From an uncultured Eubacteriales bacterium (GTDB lineage: Bacteria; Bacillota; Clostridia; Oscillospirales; Acutalibacteraceae), in contig CAKSWC010000002.1 in assembly GCA_934511365.1 (NCBI GenBank), positions 62,001 through 126,000 on the forward strand: a stretch of DNA of 64,000 nucleotides, given 5' to 3'. The stretch's first letter is position 1; every line of letters starts with the position of its first letter. This document shows positions 8,767-17,313 of the stretch, one piece after another. A program made the translations under genes and the position numbers. The notes under the pieces are model-generated. The model had not been told where the DNA came from, ran no database searches, and was given only the letters and a program-made list of their open reading frames with translations.

Positions 8767-9447
8767 TTAAAGATTTTCTCCGTTTTGAGCAATACGGCAG
8801 CACATGATCTCAAGATTTCCGTTTCTGCATCTGATAGAGTCAATGAGTGCCTTTTCGTCTCCCCCGTTTTTGAGCTTTATTTCATATTTCAGCTTGAACA
8901 GACTCCCCATATTTGTTGTTTTAACGCTGACAAGTTCACAGCTGTCGGTGTATTTTTCAAAAATATCGTTGAATGCGGCGGTATAATTGAGGTTTTCCGG
9001 AATAACAACCGTCAGCTCTTTTTTCCCCTGCGCGGCGCGTGCTCCAAGCTTCAAGGCCGAATAGACAAGCAGCAAAAGCAGCATTACGGCCGAAAAAATC
9101 GCCGCAAAGGCAATGTATCCCATTCCGGTTGCAAGTCCGGCCGCAAGAGCGATAAAAATTGCGCCGATTTCCTTTGCCGTTCCGGGAATGCTGCGGAAGC
9201 GGACAAGGCTGAACGCACCGGCAACGGCAACACCCGCGCCGAGATTTCCGTTGACCATCATAATGATAATTTGAACCACGGCCGGAAGCAGGGCAAGAGT
9301 GACAACAAAGCCGGAGGAATATCTTTTTTCGGTTTTCATGTATACAAATGCGGCAGCAAGGCCGATAAGTATTGAGCACGCCAGACAGATGAAGAAAGAA
9401 AAAGGCGTGATTGAAGAAGAGAGAACCGATTTGAAAATTGCGGGCAT
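8767..9447 (-). CDS. DUF4956 membrane protein
   Basis: This 226-residue protein has three to four hydrophobic segments in its first 130 residues (about 15-35, 45-65, 70-100 and 105-130) and a soluble C-terminal domain. The 'NGNLGAGVAVAGAFSLVRFRSIPGTAKEIG' region is the conserved core of DUF4956. The family's biochemical role is not established, but it is regularly encoded beside VTC-domain proteins, CotH-like kinases and DUF4353, as here. It lies 46 bp after the VTC gene and 15 bp before the DUF4353 gene, so the three should be cotranscribed. Confidence 0.9.
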   Translation of the reverse strand: MPAIFKSVLSSSITPFSFFICLACSILIGLAAAFVYMKTEKRYSSGFVVTLALLPAVVQIIIMMVNGNLGAGVAVAGAFSLVRFRSIPGTAKEIGAIFIALAAGLATGMGYIAFAAIFSAVMLLLLLVYSALKLGARAAQGKKELTVVIPENLNYTAAFNDIFEKYTDSCELVSVKTTNMGSLFKLKYEIKLKNGGDEKALIDSIRCRNGNLEIMCCRIAQNGENL

Positions 9448-9493
9448 TTATAATTCCTCCGTTTTTTGCTTTGTTTTTTAACTTATACACATT

Positions 9494-10216
9494 TCACACC
9501 CGGCAGGCATATTCCTGCCCGGGAGAGAACATCATCATTTCATAAGCTTTTCCGTATTTTGAAAATGCGCGCGGATAGATTTCAAGTTCGCCGAGAGCAG
9601 AAGAAAGCCAGAGCGGAACCGCGCCGAGGGTTTTAACCTCCATAACATACAGTCCGCTTTCAAGAACAGGCTCCCCGTCCGAGCCGTTTGAAAGGTCAAG
9701 CATACGGTTGCGGAAGCGGATGTTGCGGTCAAAAGTCACGCGGACATCTCTGTCCTCAGAGGAAAAATATGCCGTTCTGTCGCAAAAAATTGAAACCGTT
9801 GGGCGCAGTGAATGATAAAAGCCCATGAAATATGCAATCTCGCCATAGACTTGAGCGTCCAACGCCGGAAAATTCCGCCGGCAAAGGAAGTCAACCGCCT
9901 CGCCATAGGTCATGTTGACCCGGCGTTTATAAACAACGCCTTTATACTTCTTTTTCAGTTCAACAAAAACATTGCTGCTTTCCTGCGGTATTCCGTATGA
10001 ACGAAGGCGCAGTTTTTCTTTGTATAGCGGCCGTTCAATCGAGGCGCGGATAAGGCGGTAGTCCGGCGTATCAAAATAAAGGTTGCAGACGGTGCTTTCT
10101 CCAAACTCGTCGGGAACAAGCTTTCCGCCAATGAGAGAAAGGAGCTTTTCCTTCTGAGTTTCGGTTATAACATACTTTTTTTCATAGCGTTCAAAAACTG
10201 ACTGATAAGCAGGCAA
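9494..10216 (-). CDS. VTC-domain polyphosphate polymerase-like protein
   Basis: This 240-residue protein is a single VTC domain, the tunnel-shaped fold that in yeast Vtc4 makes polyphosphate from ATP. Visible family features are FERYEKKYVI (residues 8-17), YFDTPDY, ELKKKYKGVVYKRR with its basic cluster, and the acidic/basic EVKTLGAVPLW near the end. There is no SPX domain, as is usual in bacteria. Bacterial members next to DUF4956 are uncharacterised, so polyphosphate synthesis is inferred from the fold only. It lies between a two-component system and DUF4956, all on the minus strand. Confidence 0.88.
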   Translation of the reverse strand: MPAYQSVFERYEKKYVITETQKEKLLSLIGGKLVPDEFGESTVCNLYFDTPDYRLIRASIERPLYKEKLRLRSYGIPQESSNVFVELKKKYKGVVYKRRVNMTYGEAVDFLCRRNFPALDAQVYGEIAYFMGFYHSLRPTVSIFCDRTAYFSSEDRDVRVTFDRNIRFRNRMLDLSNGSDGEPVLESGLYVMEVKTLGAVPLWLSSALGELEIYPRAFSKYGKAYEMMMFSPGQEYACRV

Positions 10217-10261
10217 AGGCTCGCTCCCCTTTCTTGCTGTCCGGATTACACCGGATGTTCT

Positions 10262-11506
10262 TTATAAAACTACTTTGAAAACGAGCGATTTTGAGTCAGT
10301 GCTTTCCGCACTGATTTTCCCCTTGTGCCTTTGAACGATTGCTTTTGCGATTGAAAGACCGATGCCGTAGCCGCCGGTTTCGCGCGAGCGCGAATTATCG
10401 GCGCGATAAAAGCGGTCAAAAAGGCGCGGAAGCTGTTCTTTGTCAACATTATCGCAATCGTTATAAACGTCAAGGCAGACATTTTTTGAGGTTTTATAGA
10501 GTGTGACGATAACCTTTCCGTTTTCCGAGGCATACTTCACGGCGTTATCGCAAAGGAGGGAAACAAGCTGGCGCAGTTCGGCCTCGTTGCCCTTATACAT
10601 AACATGATCCGGCACATTGACGGAAAATTCAAGCCCCTTTGCTTTTGCAATCGTTTCAAAATTTGCCGCGGTGTCAAGGACGGCATCGCTCAGGTCAAAC
10701 AGCTCATGCTGAGCGTCCTGAGACGTTTCGTCAAGCTTTGAAAGCTCAACAAGGTTCCGAACAAGAACCGAAAGCCGCTGAGTTTGATCCTTGATGCTTG
10801 TCAGCCACTCGTTTTCTCCCTCGCAGATTTCAAGAACGTCCGCATCGGCGGAAATGATTGCAAGCGGAGTTTTCAGCTCGTGGCCTGCGTCCGTAATGAA
10901 CTGCTTTTGCTTTTCCATGCTCGTTTTAACGGGCTCAAGCGCTCTTTTTGAAAAACGGTAAACCGGAAAAATCAAAAGCAGAACGAACACAAGGCCAACA
11001 ATGAAGGAGATTGAAACAAGCGTTATTGACGACTCAAGCTCGCGCTGAAAATCAATGAAAATTATCATCGACTTCTGTGTGTCCGAGTCCTTGACATAGT
11101 AATAGCGATAGGAATCAATGACGCCGAAGCCCGGCTCGTTCGGATAAATTTGAGAAGCAAACTCAAACGCATCCCGGTCTGTAACGGCGGCAACATTTTC
11201 CGTTGAAATGTCCGTTACAACATTGCCCTGAAGCTTAACAACAAAGTAGCGCGTTGAATACGGCGTTTCAACATTGAGGTCGCCGTTTCCAAACGGATTC
11301 CAGAATGTACTGACATAATCGGAGATGTTGACCGTTGTGCTCGGAAAGTGGCCGTCATTTTCCGCAAGCAGCAAAAGCGTGCTGCGCAAGTCATAGTCAC
11401 GCTGATAGATATTGATGACATTGACCGCAAAAAGCTGAACAAAAACAATCGTCACAAGAGCAAAAAAAGCAATTCCAACAAACCTCCGCTGAAGCTTTTT
11501 CAGCAT
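10262..11506 (-). CDS. Sensor histidine kinase
   Basis: This 414-residue membrane kinase has transmembrane helices at about 9-31 and 161-183 enclosing a sensor domain of roughly 130 residues outside the cell. The cytoplasmic part has a HisKA helix with phospho-acceptor His209 (DAGHELKTPL), an N box (LLCDNAVKYA, Asn321) and G-box motifs (GGYGIGLSIAKAIV). No clear HAMP domain is present. Its start overlaps the end of the response regulator by 7 bp, so the pair is translationally coupled. Only 45 bp separate it from the VTC gene, suggesting the system is cotranscribed with, and may regulate, the VTC-DUF4956-DUF4353 genes. The signal is unknown. Confidence 0.93.
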   Translation of the reverse strand: MLKKLQRRFVGIAFFALVTIVFVQLFAVNVINIYQRDYDLRSTLLLLAENDGHFPSTTVNISDYVSTFWNPFGNGDLNVETPYSTRYFVVKLQGNVVTDISTENVAAVTDRDAFEFASQIYPNEPGFGVIDSYRYYYVKDSDTQKSMIIFIDFQRELESSITLVSISFIVGLVFVLLLIFPVYRFSKRALEPVKTSMEKQKQFITDAGHELKTPLAIISADADVLEICEGENEWLTSIKDQTQRLSVLVRNLVELSKLDETSQDAQHELFDLSDAVLDTAANFETIAKAKGLEFSVNVPDHVMYKGNEAELRQLVSLLCDNAVKYASENGKVIVTLYKTSKNVCLDVYNDCDNVDKEQLPRLFDRFYRADNSRSRETGGYGIGLSIAKAIVQRHKGKISAESTDSKSLVFKVVL

Positions 11507-12177
11507 TTGATTTCCTCCAGCGTATAGCCAACGCCGCGGGTAGCCTTAATTTCGATATTGGCCTTGAGCGAGGAAAGCTTTTTGCGCAGATATGAGATAT
11601 AAACCCAAACAACATTGATCTCTGCCTCGGTCTCATAGCCCCAGATGCGCTCCATGAACTGCTCGGTGGAAATAAGCCTTCCGGCGTTGCTCATGAGCAT
11701 TTCAATCATCTGGAACTCCTTGTTTCCAAGTCTTATTGAGCCGCTATCGGTTGAAAGCTCATAGGTTTCGCGGTTGAGCGAAAGATTTCCGAGCGTGAGA
11801 AGATTGGGCGAAAACTCGCTTTTTCTGCGCGTCATTGCGCGTATGCGCGCAAGCAGCTCGCCGGTTGAAAACGGCTTTGTGAGGTAATCGTCCGCACCGC
11901 TGTCCAGGCCAAGAATTTTATCCTCGGTCTGCGCCTTTGCGGTGAGGATAAGAACGGGCGTTGAAATTCCGTTCTGGCGCAGTTTTTTGAGAACGTCGAT
12001 GCCGTTCATTTTCGGCATCATAAGGTCAAGAATAATTCCGTCATAGTTTTCGCTCATTCCGTAGTCATAAGCGTCCTCGCCGTTATAAACGGGGTCAACG
12101 GAATAGTTATTATGTTTGAGAATTGCGCAAAGAGCCTTTGAAAGGTCCTTTTCGTCCTCAGCAAGAAGAAGTCTCAT
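11500..12177 (-). CDS. Response regulator, OmpR/PhoB family
   Basis: This 225-residue protein has an N-terminal receiver domain with the acidic pocket (Glu7, Asp8), phospho-acceptor Asp51 (ILDLMMP) and the conserved lysine in LTKPFS. The C-terminal winged helix (about 130-222) contains the recognition region WVYISYLRKKL and ends ATRGVGYTLEE, as is typical of OmpR-type regulators. It is the first gene of the run that continues through the kinase, VTC, DUF4956 and DUF4353. A promoter with TTGCCT and TATAAT 17 bp apart lies at 12236-12264. Confidence 0.95.
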   Translation of the reverse strand: MRLLLAEDEKDLSKALCAILKHNNYSVDPVYNGEDAYDYGMSENYDGIILDLMMPKMNGIDVLKKLRQNGISTPVLILTAKAQTEDKILGLDSGADDYLTKPFSTGELLARIRAMTRRKSEFSPNLLTLGNLSLNRETYELSTDSGSIRLGNKEFQMIEMLMSNAGRLISTEQFMERIWGYETEAEINVVWVYISYLRKKLSSLKANIEIKATRGVGYTLEEIKC

Positions 12178-12561
12178 AAGATTAAATTCCTCCTCAAATT
12201 TTCAGAAAGCCGCCGCAGCGGCAAAGGTCACTGTTATTATAGCTTCTATCGCCCTCCAAGGCAAGAAGCAAACAGTTTTTTTCAAACATTTTTTTGTTTT
12301 ATGTTGATGTTATTTATAATAATAACCCGACCTAAAATAAACATAAAGCCAAAATAACAAATGAAACCCGACGCTGCCAAAAGGTGCGCCGGGTTCCATC
12401 TATTTGAAAGGAGAGGGGAGTGCGGTGGGGAGGAGGGGGCAGGTGAAAAATCGGAAAAAACACACTGCGATCCCCATCGCACAACCACAGTATATGAGGG
12501 GAACTTTAAACGTAACTAAAGTAATATAACTTTTTTCAAGATTTTTTTTGAGACAATTTTT
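12178..12561. other. Intergenic region with a hairpin and a G-rich tract
   Basis: These 384 bp hold the promoter at 12236-12264. A hairpin at 12365-12395 has a 10-bp stem (AACCCGGCGC paired with GCGTCGGGTT on the minus strand, one G-T pair, 11-nt loop) followed by a T-rich stretch, and may terminate the pseudouridine-synthase transcript. A G-rich stretch at about 12411-12439 on the plus strand has three runs of four or more G. I see no credible gene; an open frame at 12282-12488 lacks coding character. Confidence 0.55.
12236..12264 (-). promoter_or_regulatory. Predicted sigma-A promoter for the response-regulator operon
   Basis: On the minus strand TTGCCT (12259-12264) is followed after 17 bp by TATAAT (12236-12241), 59 bp before the start codon of the response regulator. 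Confidence 0.6.
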
Positions 12562-13434
12562 TTAGGCGGATTCTTCCTTTAAAAAGGCGGCCATATCCTC
12601 CGGAATGGGCGCAGAGCAGGTTATTCTTTCCCCGGTCACAGGCTGAGAAAAACTGACCTTTCCGCAGTGCAGCGCCTGATGGGTGATGTCGTCTCTTGCC
12701 TCACCATACATTCTGTCGCCGAGAAGCGGCGCACCGAGGAAAGCAAAATGAACGCGGATCTGGTGCGTTCGCCCGGTTTCAAGACGGATTTTCAAAAGGG
12801 AAAGGTTTTCGCCCGTCCTGAGCGCCTCCCAGTGGGTAACAGCCCGGTCTCCGCGGTCATCGGCCGTGCGATAAGTTTTCATCGGGTCCGGTCTGAAAAT
12901 CGGCTTGTCAATCGTTCCGCTCCCTTCAAAACATCCGGTTGCAAGGGCAAAGTATGTTTTTTCAATGTTTCCGGAAAGTCTTGCGGCGGCGTGGCTGTTA
13001 AGAGCGCAGACAACAAGGCCGCTTGTCCCCTTGTCCAGCCGTCCGACGGCGCGGAAGGAACAGCTCATCCCCTTTTTTGAAAGATAGCCGCAGACACTGT
13101 TTGCAAGCGTATCCCCCTGGTGGTTATGCGATTCGTGAATCGGCATATACGCAGGCTTGTTGACAACAAGAACATCGCTGTCCTCATAAATGACCTCCGG
13201 CATCACCGAGCCGGGAATGGCCGTTTTTTCATCCTCGGGAATGTTTATTGAAACGCGGTCGCCGGTTTTAAGAAGGTCAACCGTTCTTGCGTGAACGCCG
13301 TTGACAAGCAAGCCGTTTTCGGTGCGTTTGAGCGAGCGGACAAGCTTTGTTGAAAGGCAGACGCTGCCCTTGAGGAAGCTATATAGCTTTTTCCCGTCAT
13401 AATCTTCGGAAATTAAGAATTCAAGCGTTCTCAT
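12562..13434 (-). CDS. RluA-family pseudouridine synthase
   Basis: This enzyme isomerises specific uridines in rRNA or tRNA to pseudouridine. The 290-residue protein has an N-terminal S4-like segment (residues about 15-65) and the catalytic motif GRLDKGTSGL with its aspartate. Further conserved blocks are TGRTHQIRVHF and LLGDRMYG. The start overlaps the pncB stop by one base (TGATG), so it is coupled to pncB. Which position it modifies (RluD-, RluC- or YhcT-like) cannot be decided here. Confidence 0.92.
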   Translation of the reverse strand: MRTLEFLISEDYDGKKLYSFLKGSVCLSTKLVRSLKRTENGLLVNGVHARTVDLLKTGDRVSINIPEDEKTAIPGSVMPEVIYEDSDVLVVNKPAYMPIHESHNHQGDTLANSVCGYLSKKGMSCSFRAVGRLDKGTSGLVVCALNSHAAARLSGNIEKTYFALATGCFEGSGTIDKPIFRPDPMKTYRTADDRGDRAVTHWEALRTGENLSLLKIRLETGRTHQIRVHFAFLGAPLLGDRMYGEARDDITHQALHCGKVSFSQPVTGERITCSAPIPEDMAAFLKEESA

Positions 13435-14891
13435 CAGCGATCCTTGACCGAGTATTCATCAAGCAGCCTCTTTTTTTCGTCCCAGAGCTTCTGAGAAAGG
13501 TCAACATAATACTTATGCGGATTTTCAAAGCGTTTGACCTCATCCCAAAGGGTGTCAACCTGCGCTGCGCAATATTCTTTGATGTCCTTGATGTCGGGGC
13601 TGTTATAGATTTTCTTTCCGTTATCAAAAATTTTGACGTGAAGCTCTTTCGCCGTAAAGTTATCAAGAACCTTGCGCTTCCAAGTGTAAACGGGGTCAAA
13701 AATTTCAGAGGGTTTGTTGCTTTCAATAACCTCATCAAAAAGGGTAACAACGTCTGCAAGCGCCTTGCCGGTGTCGTTGTCATAGAGCCTGTATACCTTT
13801 TTTGCGCAGGGAGTGGTAATTTTTGAAACATTTTCGCTCAGCTTGATCCGCGGAACGGGCACTCCGTTTTCCTCAACGGCGGAAATTTTGTAAACACCAC
13901 CGAAAACGGGCGCCGACGCCGCAGTGATGAGGCGCTCTCCAACGCCGAACGAGTCAAGCTTTGCGCCCTGAATGAGCATATCGCGGATAATATTTTCGTC
14001 AAGCGAGTTGCTTGCAACAATTTTGCAGTCCGGGAAGCCCGCGTCATCAAGCATTTTGCGTGCCTTTTTGGAAAGATAGGTGATGTCTCCGCTGTCAATG
14101 CGGATACCCTGCGGACGGAAGCCGCGCGGAAGAACCTCCCTCTTGAAAGCCTCAATCGCGTTTGGAACGCCGGATTTGAGAACATTGTAAGTATCAACAA
14201 GGAGAGTACACTGGTCGGGATACTGGCGTGCATAGGCGCAGAAAGCCTCAAGTTCGGAATCAAAAAGCTGAACCCAGCTGTGAGCCATTGTTCCAACGGC
14301 AAGAACGCCGTAATCACGTTCATCAATGGTGCAGGCCGTTGCGTCGCAGCCGCCGATATATGCGGCTCTTGCGCCGTAAATCGCGCCGTCATAGCCCTGC
14401 GCTCTGCGTGAACCGAATTCCATTATGGTTCGGTCACCGGCAGCGCGCTTAATGCGGTTGGCCTTTGTTGCAATGAGGCTCTGGTGGTTAATTGTCAGAA
14501 GCACCATTGTTTCAATAAGCTGCGCCTGAATAACAGGGCCGCGGACGGTAACAATGGGCTCACCCGGAAAAATAACAGTGCCCTCCGGTATTGCCCAAAC
14601 GTCACAGCTGAACTTAAAATCCGCAAGATAAGCAAGGAAGTCCTCATTAAAGCCCTTTTTGCGCAGCATTTCGATGTCCTTTTGAGTGAAGGAGAGATTT
14701 TCAAGGTAATCTATGAGCTGACGCAGGCCGGCCATAATTGCAAAGCCGCCGTCATCGGGAACCTGGCGGAAAAACATATCGAACCAGGTGATTTTATCGC
14801 CGAGTCCGTTGCAGAAATATCCGTTGGCCATTGAAAGCTCATAAAAATCGGTGAGCATTGTAAGATTTCTTTCTTTCAAAGTGTTGCCCAT
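13434..14891 (-). CDS. pncB: Nicotinate phosphoribosyltransferase
   Basis: PncB condenses nicotinate with PRPP to nicotinate mononucleotide, salvaging niacin for NAD. The 485-residue length and opening (TDFYELSMANGYF) are those of the long bacterial form. Conserved blocks include FGSRRAQGYDGA, GTMAHSWVQLF, with the histidine that is phosphorylated in this family, and IRIDSGDITYLSK. It is followed without a gap by the pseudouridine synthase. The upstream 369 bp are AT-rich; I saw no recognisable NAD riboswitch there. Confidence 0.96.
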   Translation of the reverse strand: MGNTLKERNLTMLTDFYELSMANGYFCNGLGDKITWFDMFFRQVPDDGGFAIMAGLRQLIDYLENLSFTQKDIEMLRKKGFNEDFLAYLADFKFSCDVWAIPEGTVIFPGEPIVTVRGPVIQAQLIETMVLLTINHQSLIATKANRIKRAAGDRTIMEFGSRRAQGYDGAIYGARAAYIGGCDATACTIDERDYGVLAVGTMAHSWVQLFDSELEAFCAYARQYPDQCTLLVDTYNVLKSGVPNAIEAFKREVLPRGFRPQGIRIDSGDITYLSKKARKMLDDAGFPDCKIVASNSLDENIIRDMLIQGAKLDSFGVGERLITAASAPVFGGVYKISAVEENGVPVPRIKLSENVSKITTPCAKKVYRLYDNDTGKALADVVTLFDEVIESNKPSEIFDPVYTWKRKVLDNFTAKELHVKIFDNGKKIYNSPDIKDIKEYCAAQVDTLWDEVKRFENPHKYYVDLSQKLWDEKKRLLDEYSVKDR

Positions 14892-15260
14892 TATACTTCC
14901 CCCTGTATAAAATTAATTGTAAGGTTGGCACAGTCAGTATACTCCATTTTTGAGCCGATTAAAAGCCCTTTGAGCAAAAAAAGCACCTTTTGTTTAACAC
15001 CGACACAGAACGAAAAAGTGTTGGATTTTGCCAATTTATTAACAAAAAATTGATTGTCTATTTAAATTGTTCAAAATAATATGTCGAGATTGGTCGAAAT
15101 ATACAATTAAAATATCAAATAAGCAATATAATTTGATTTTACATTTTGAAATATTATCGTCATTCTAATTGACAAAAAGAAAATGTTATGATAACATTTA
15201 ACCATGATGATTGTTCAGGTTTGAATTATTCGTCAAATTTTTTAGGGGTGTGATTTTTCA
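14892..15260. other. AT-rich divergent intergenic region
   Basis: This stretch separates pncB (minus) from the XRE-type regulator (plus). Apart from the promoter and palindrome at 15169-15199 described separately, it is AT-rich with no open frame or strong hairpin that I can support. Confidence 0.6.
15169..15199 (+). promoter_or_regulatory. Promoter with a 19-bp perfect palindrome, probable autoregulatory operator
   Basis: TTGACA (15169-15174) is followed after 17 bp by TAACAT (15192-15197). The palindrome AAATGTTAT-G-ATAACATTT (15181-15199) covers the -10 region. A helix-turn-helix repressor is encoded immediately downstream, so the palindrome is probably its operator; that link is inferred. 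Confidence 0.6.
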
Positions 15261-15506
15261 ATGAGAATCAGAAAACAGGCACTTGGAACACGCAACATGG
15301 TTGGCGCTAAGATTGAGGCCAAGAGAAAAGAACTCGGTATGAAGCAGATCGATCTTCTTACTCAGCTCCAGATCAAGGGCGTTGAACTCACCGCATCAGG
15401 TCTTTCAAAGCTTGAAGGCCAGATCAGAAGCGTAAATGACTATGAACTCGTTGCCATTGCTGACGTTCTCGGCGTTTCAATCAACTGGCTCGTCGGAAAA
15501 GAATAA
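15261..15506 (+). CDS. Small XRE-family DNA-binding protein
   Basis: This 81-residue protein is essentially one helix-turn-helix domain: helices around IEAKRKELGMKQIDLL and the recognition helix in LTASGLSKLEGQIR, ending VADVLGVSINWLVGK-like as in Cro/CI regulators. It is probably a stand-alone transcription regulator binding as a dimer. AGGGGTGTG precedes ATG 15261. A perfect 19-bp palindrome lies over its own -10 box, which suggests self-repression. A strong terminator follows, so it forms a monocistronic unit. Confidence 0.85.
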   Translation: MRIRKQALGTRNMVGAKIEAKRKELGMKQIDLLTQLQIKGVELTASGLSKLEGQIRSVNDYELVAIADVLGVSINWLVGKE

Positions 15507-15522
15507 GAGTTCAAAAAAGACT

Positions 15523-15589
15523 ATGCGTCCGGACTTGTTTATCGCAATGAAGCTTTTGCTGCGATAAACATATCCGGACGCATTTTTTT
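15523..15589 (+). terminator. Strong rho-independent terminator
   Basis: The long hairpin has ATGCGTCCGGA (15523-15533) pairing with TCCGGACGCAT (15573-15583) and an inner stem TTTATCGCA/TGCGATAAA, followed by TTTTTTT. It ends the XRE gene transcript. Confidence 0.9.
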
Positions 15590-15603
15590 GCGGCTGAAAA
15601 CGC

Positions 15604-15634
15604 AAAAAAAGAGCTGCCGCTCCCGCGGCAACTC
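15604..15634 (-). terminator. Rho-independent terminator
   Basis: On the minus strand GAGTTGCCGC-GGGA-GCGGCAGCTC is followed by TTTTTTT. It ends the transcript of the 76-residue protein gene. Confidence 0.9.
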
Positions 15635-15650
15635 CGTTCTTGATTATGAC

Positions 15651-15881
15651 TCAGTGCTTTTCAATCCACTGTTCGGCCTTAGCCTTTGAAAGGGACTTGA
15701 TGTCCTCCTTGGTGTAGGGAGACTCGCTGCCGCCGTTTACATAAAGGAAATAGAGGCCCTTTTCGGTCTGATAAAGACTTTCCTCAAAGCCGGCTGCATC
15801 GCCAAGCTCGCCCTCGGTATACTTTTTAACAAGGGTTGAAGCGTCGGTGTCATATTCTCTTTTGCAGATTATTTTTTTCAT
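15651..15881 (-). CDS. Conserved small protein of unknown function
   Basis: This 76-residue protein is soluble and charged, beginning MKKIICKREYDTDAST and ending in a helix rich in lysine and glutamate. It has no signal peptide or known motif. I have the impression that similar short proteins occur in other Clostridia, but I cannot name a family. A good terminator lies just beyond its stop and AAAGGAATG precedes the start, which supports a real gene. Function unknown. Confidence 0.7.
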   Translation of the reverse strand: MKKIICKREYDTDASTLVKKYTEGELGDAAGFEESLYQTEKGLYFLYVNGGSESPYTKEDIKSLSKAKAEQWIEKH

Positions 15882-16027
15882 GAAACAGACATTCCTTTCA
15901 TAAGAGTTATTCAGAATATTTCATCTGACTATGTTCATTATTTTATCATTTCTGAAGAACTGTTTCAAGAATTAAAATTGTTGAAATTCAACAGTTGTGG
16001 GCTTTGATTATGTACAACTTCAACAAA

Positions 16028-17161
16028 TCACCACTTGTTTTCAACGTACTCGCAGAAGGCATACATATCGTCAACAACAATTTCCGTTCCGTCGTCAAGA
16101 ACAGCCTTTCCGCTCCAGCGGCCGTGAACCTGGTGCGAGTGCATACGCAGCGCATTGAGAACATTGGTATCGTTGTGATTATCGAACTGCGGCTTCATTG
16201 TGAAGTCAAAGCGTCCGTCCTCGGAAACAAAGTGCCACGGTTCAAGATACTTATCCGGCTTCGGGAAGGTTTCAACGTCAACGGCGCCGAACTTATGCGC
16301 CTTTCCGTCATAGAAAATGCAGGTTTCCGTGGCGTTGCTTTCGTCTCCGATTCCCCAAGTGATTTCAAAACCGAAAATGTGCTTTTTTCCGTCCTTGTCG
16401 GTGAGATAGGTTGAGCCGTTGCCCCAGTACCAGACAAGCTGATACGGCGTGTTGACCCTGCCCCAGTCAAGGCAGGCAAAGGTATCATCCTTTGAAAACT
16501 CAAAGACCTGGTCGCCAAAGCGGAAAGTTCCGCTGCACGGCATACAGTTTTGCTTTGTTGTCATGAAAAAGCGGTCCGGATAGCCTTTGAACGGAAGAAC
16601 GGTTGTAATGTTTTCAAGTCCTTCCGGAATATCCATCGTGAAGTCGCAGACAACGTCCTTGCCCTTTGACTTTCCTTTGAAGTAAAGGCTTCTTTCGGTT
16701 TCCCTCGTATCAAATTCAAACTCCGCTTTGCCGATTCCGGTGACGGTATACTTCACATTATTCGGAACATCGCCTTTCGGCGGAAGAACATATTTATTTT
16801 TTCCGCCGACAAAGAGAGCGGTCGCGTTTGCAATGGTTCCGCCTGCGAGCTTTTTGCTCTTTTCGGGGTCAGTAACGTCAATAAGCACGGCCGAAACATA
16901 GCCGCCGAACGAGATGTTCGCAAAGCTTATCTGAACCATATATTTTCCGTTGCAGATCTGATAAAAGTCCCATTCCTTAGAGCGCATGGGGTGCTTGACG
17001 CCGTTTCTGTCATAGGTGAAAAGCATATGCCTCGCCCAGCCGGGAGAAAGCAGCGTTCCGTCGGCGGAAAGGAGCGGTGTTTCCTCGGTATATTCCTTCT
17101 GTTTGCTTTTGATTTCTCCCTTGAGCCATGATTTGTATGTACGCGGTAATTGAGCACTCAT
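16028..17161 (-). CDS. DUF2804 family protein
   Basis: This 377-residue cytosolic protein is rich in aromatic residues and predicted beta strands, with WDFYQI, FACLDWGRVNTPYQLVWYWGNG and GFEITWGIGD segments characteristic of DUF2804. The family resembles lipocalin-like or AttH-type folds, and no biochemical role is established. There is no signal peptide. It stands apart from its neighbours with spaces on both sides, and the long interval before the next gene is consistent with its own promoter. Confidence 0.85.
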   Translation of the reverse strand: MSAQLPRTYKSWLKGEIKSKQKEYTEETPLLSADGTLLSPGWARHMLFTYDRNGVKHPMRSKEWDFYQICNGKYMVQISFANISFGGYVSAVLIDVTDPEKSKKLAGGTIANATALFVGGKNKYVLPPKGDVPNNVKYTVTGIGKAEFEFDTRETERSLYFKGKSKGKDVVCDFTMDIPEGLENITTVLPFKGYPDRFFMTTKQNCMPCSGTFRFGDQVFEFSKDDTFACLDWGRVNTPYQLVWYWGNGSTYLTDKDGKKHIFGFEITWGIGDESNATETCIFYDGKAHKFGAVDVETFPKPDKYLEPWHFVSEDGRFDFTMKPQFDNHNDTNVLNALRMHSHQVHGRWSGKAVLDDGTEIVVDDMYAFCEYVENKW

Positions 17162-17313
17162 CGTATTTTTTCCTCCTTCTTGCGGTTTGACCGCAGTATA
17201 CTATATAATTATAGCAAACCGGAGATGATATTGCAATAATAATAAGATTTTTTCAGAAATTAAAAAAAACTGACTGCCGCAAATAAAGATGCAGCAGCCA
17301 CCGCTATTTTCTG

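Noticed and set aside
12282..12488. 68-codon frame on the minus strand between the response regulator and the pseudouridine synthase
   Set aside because: It runs through a hairpin and a G/C-rich tract, has no ribosome binding site and no recognisable sequence.
14892..15168. NAD-related riboswitch upstream of pncB
   Set aside because: The region is AT-rich with no stable stem or recognisable conserved core.
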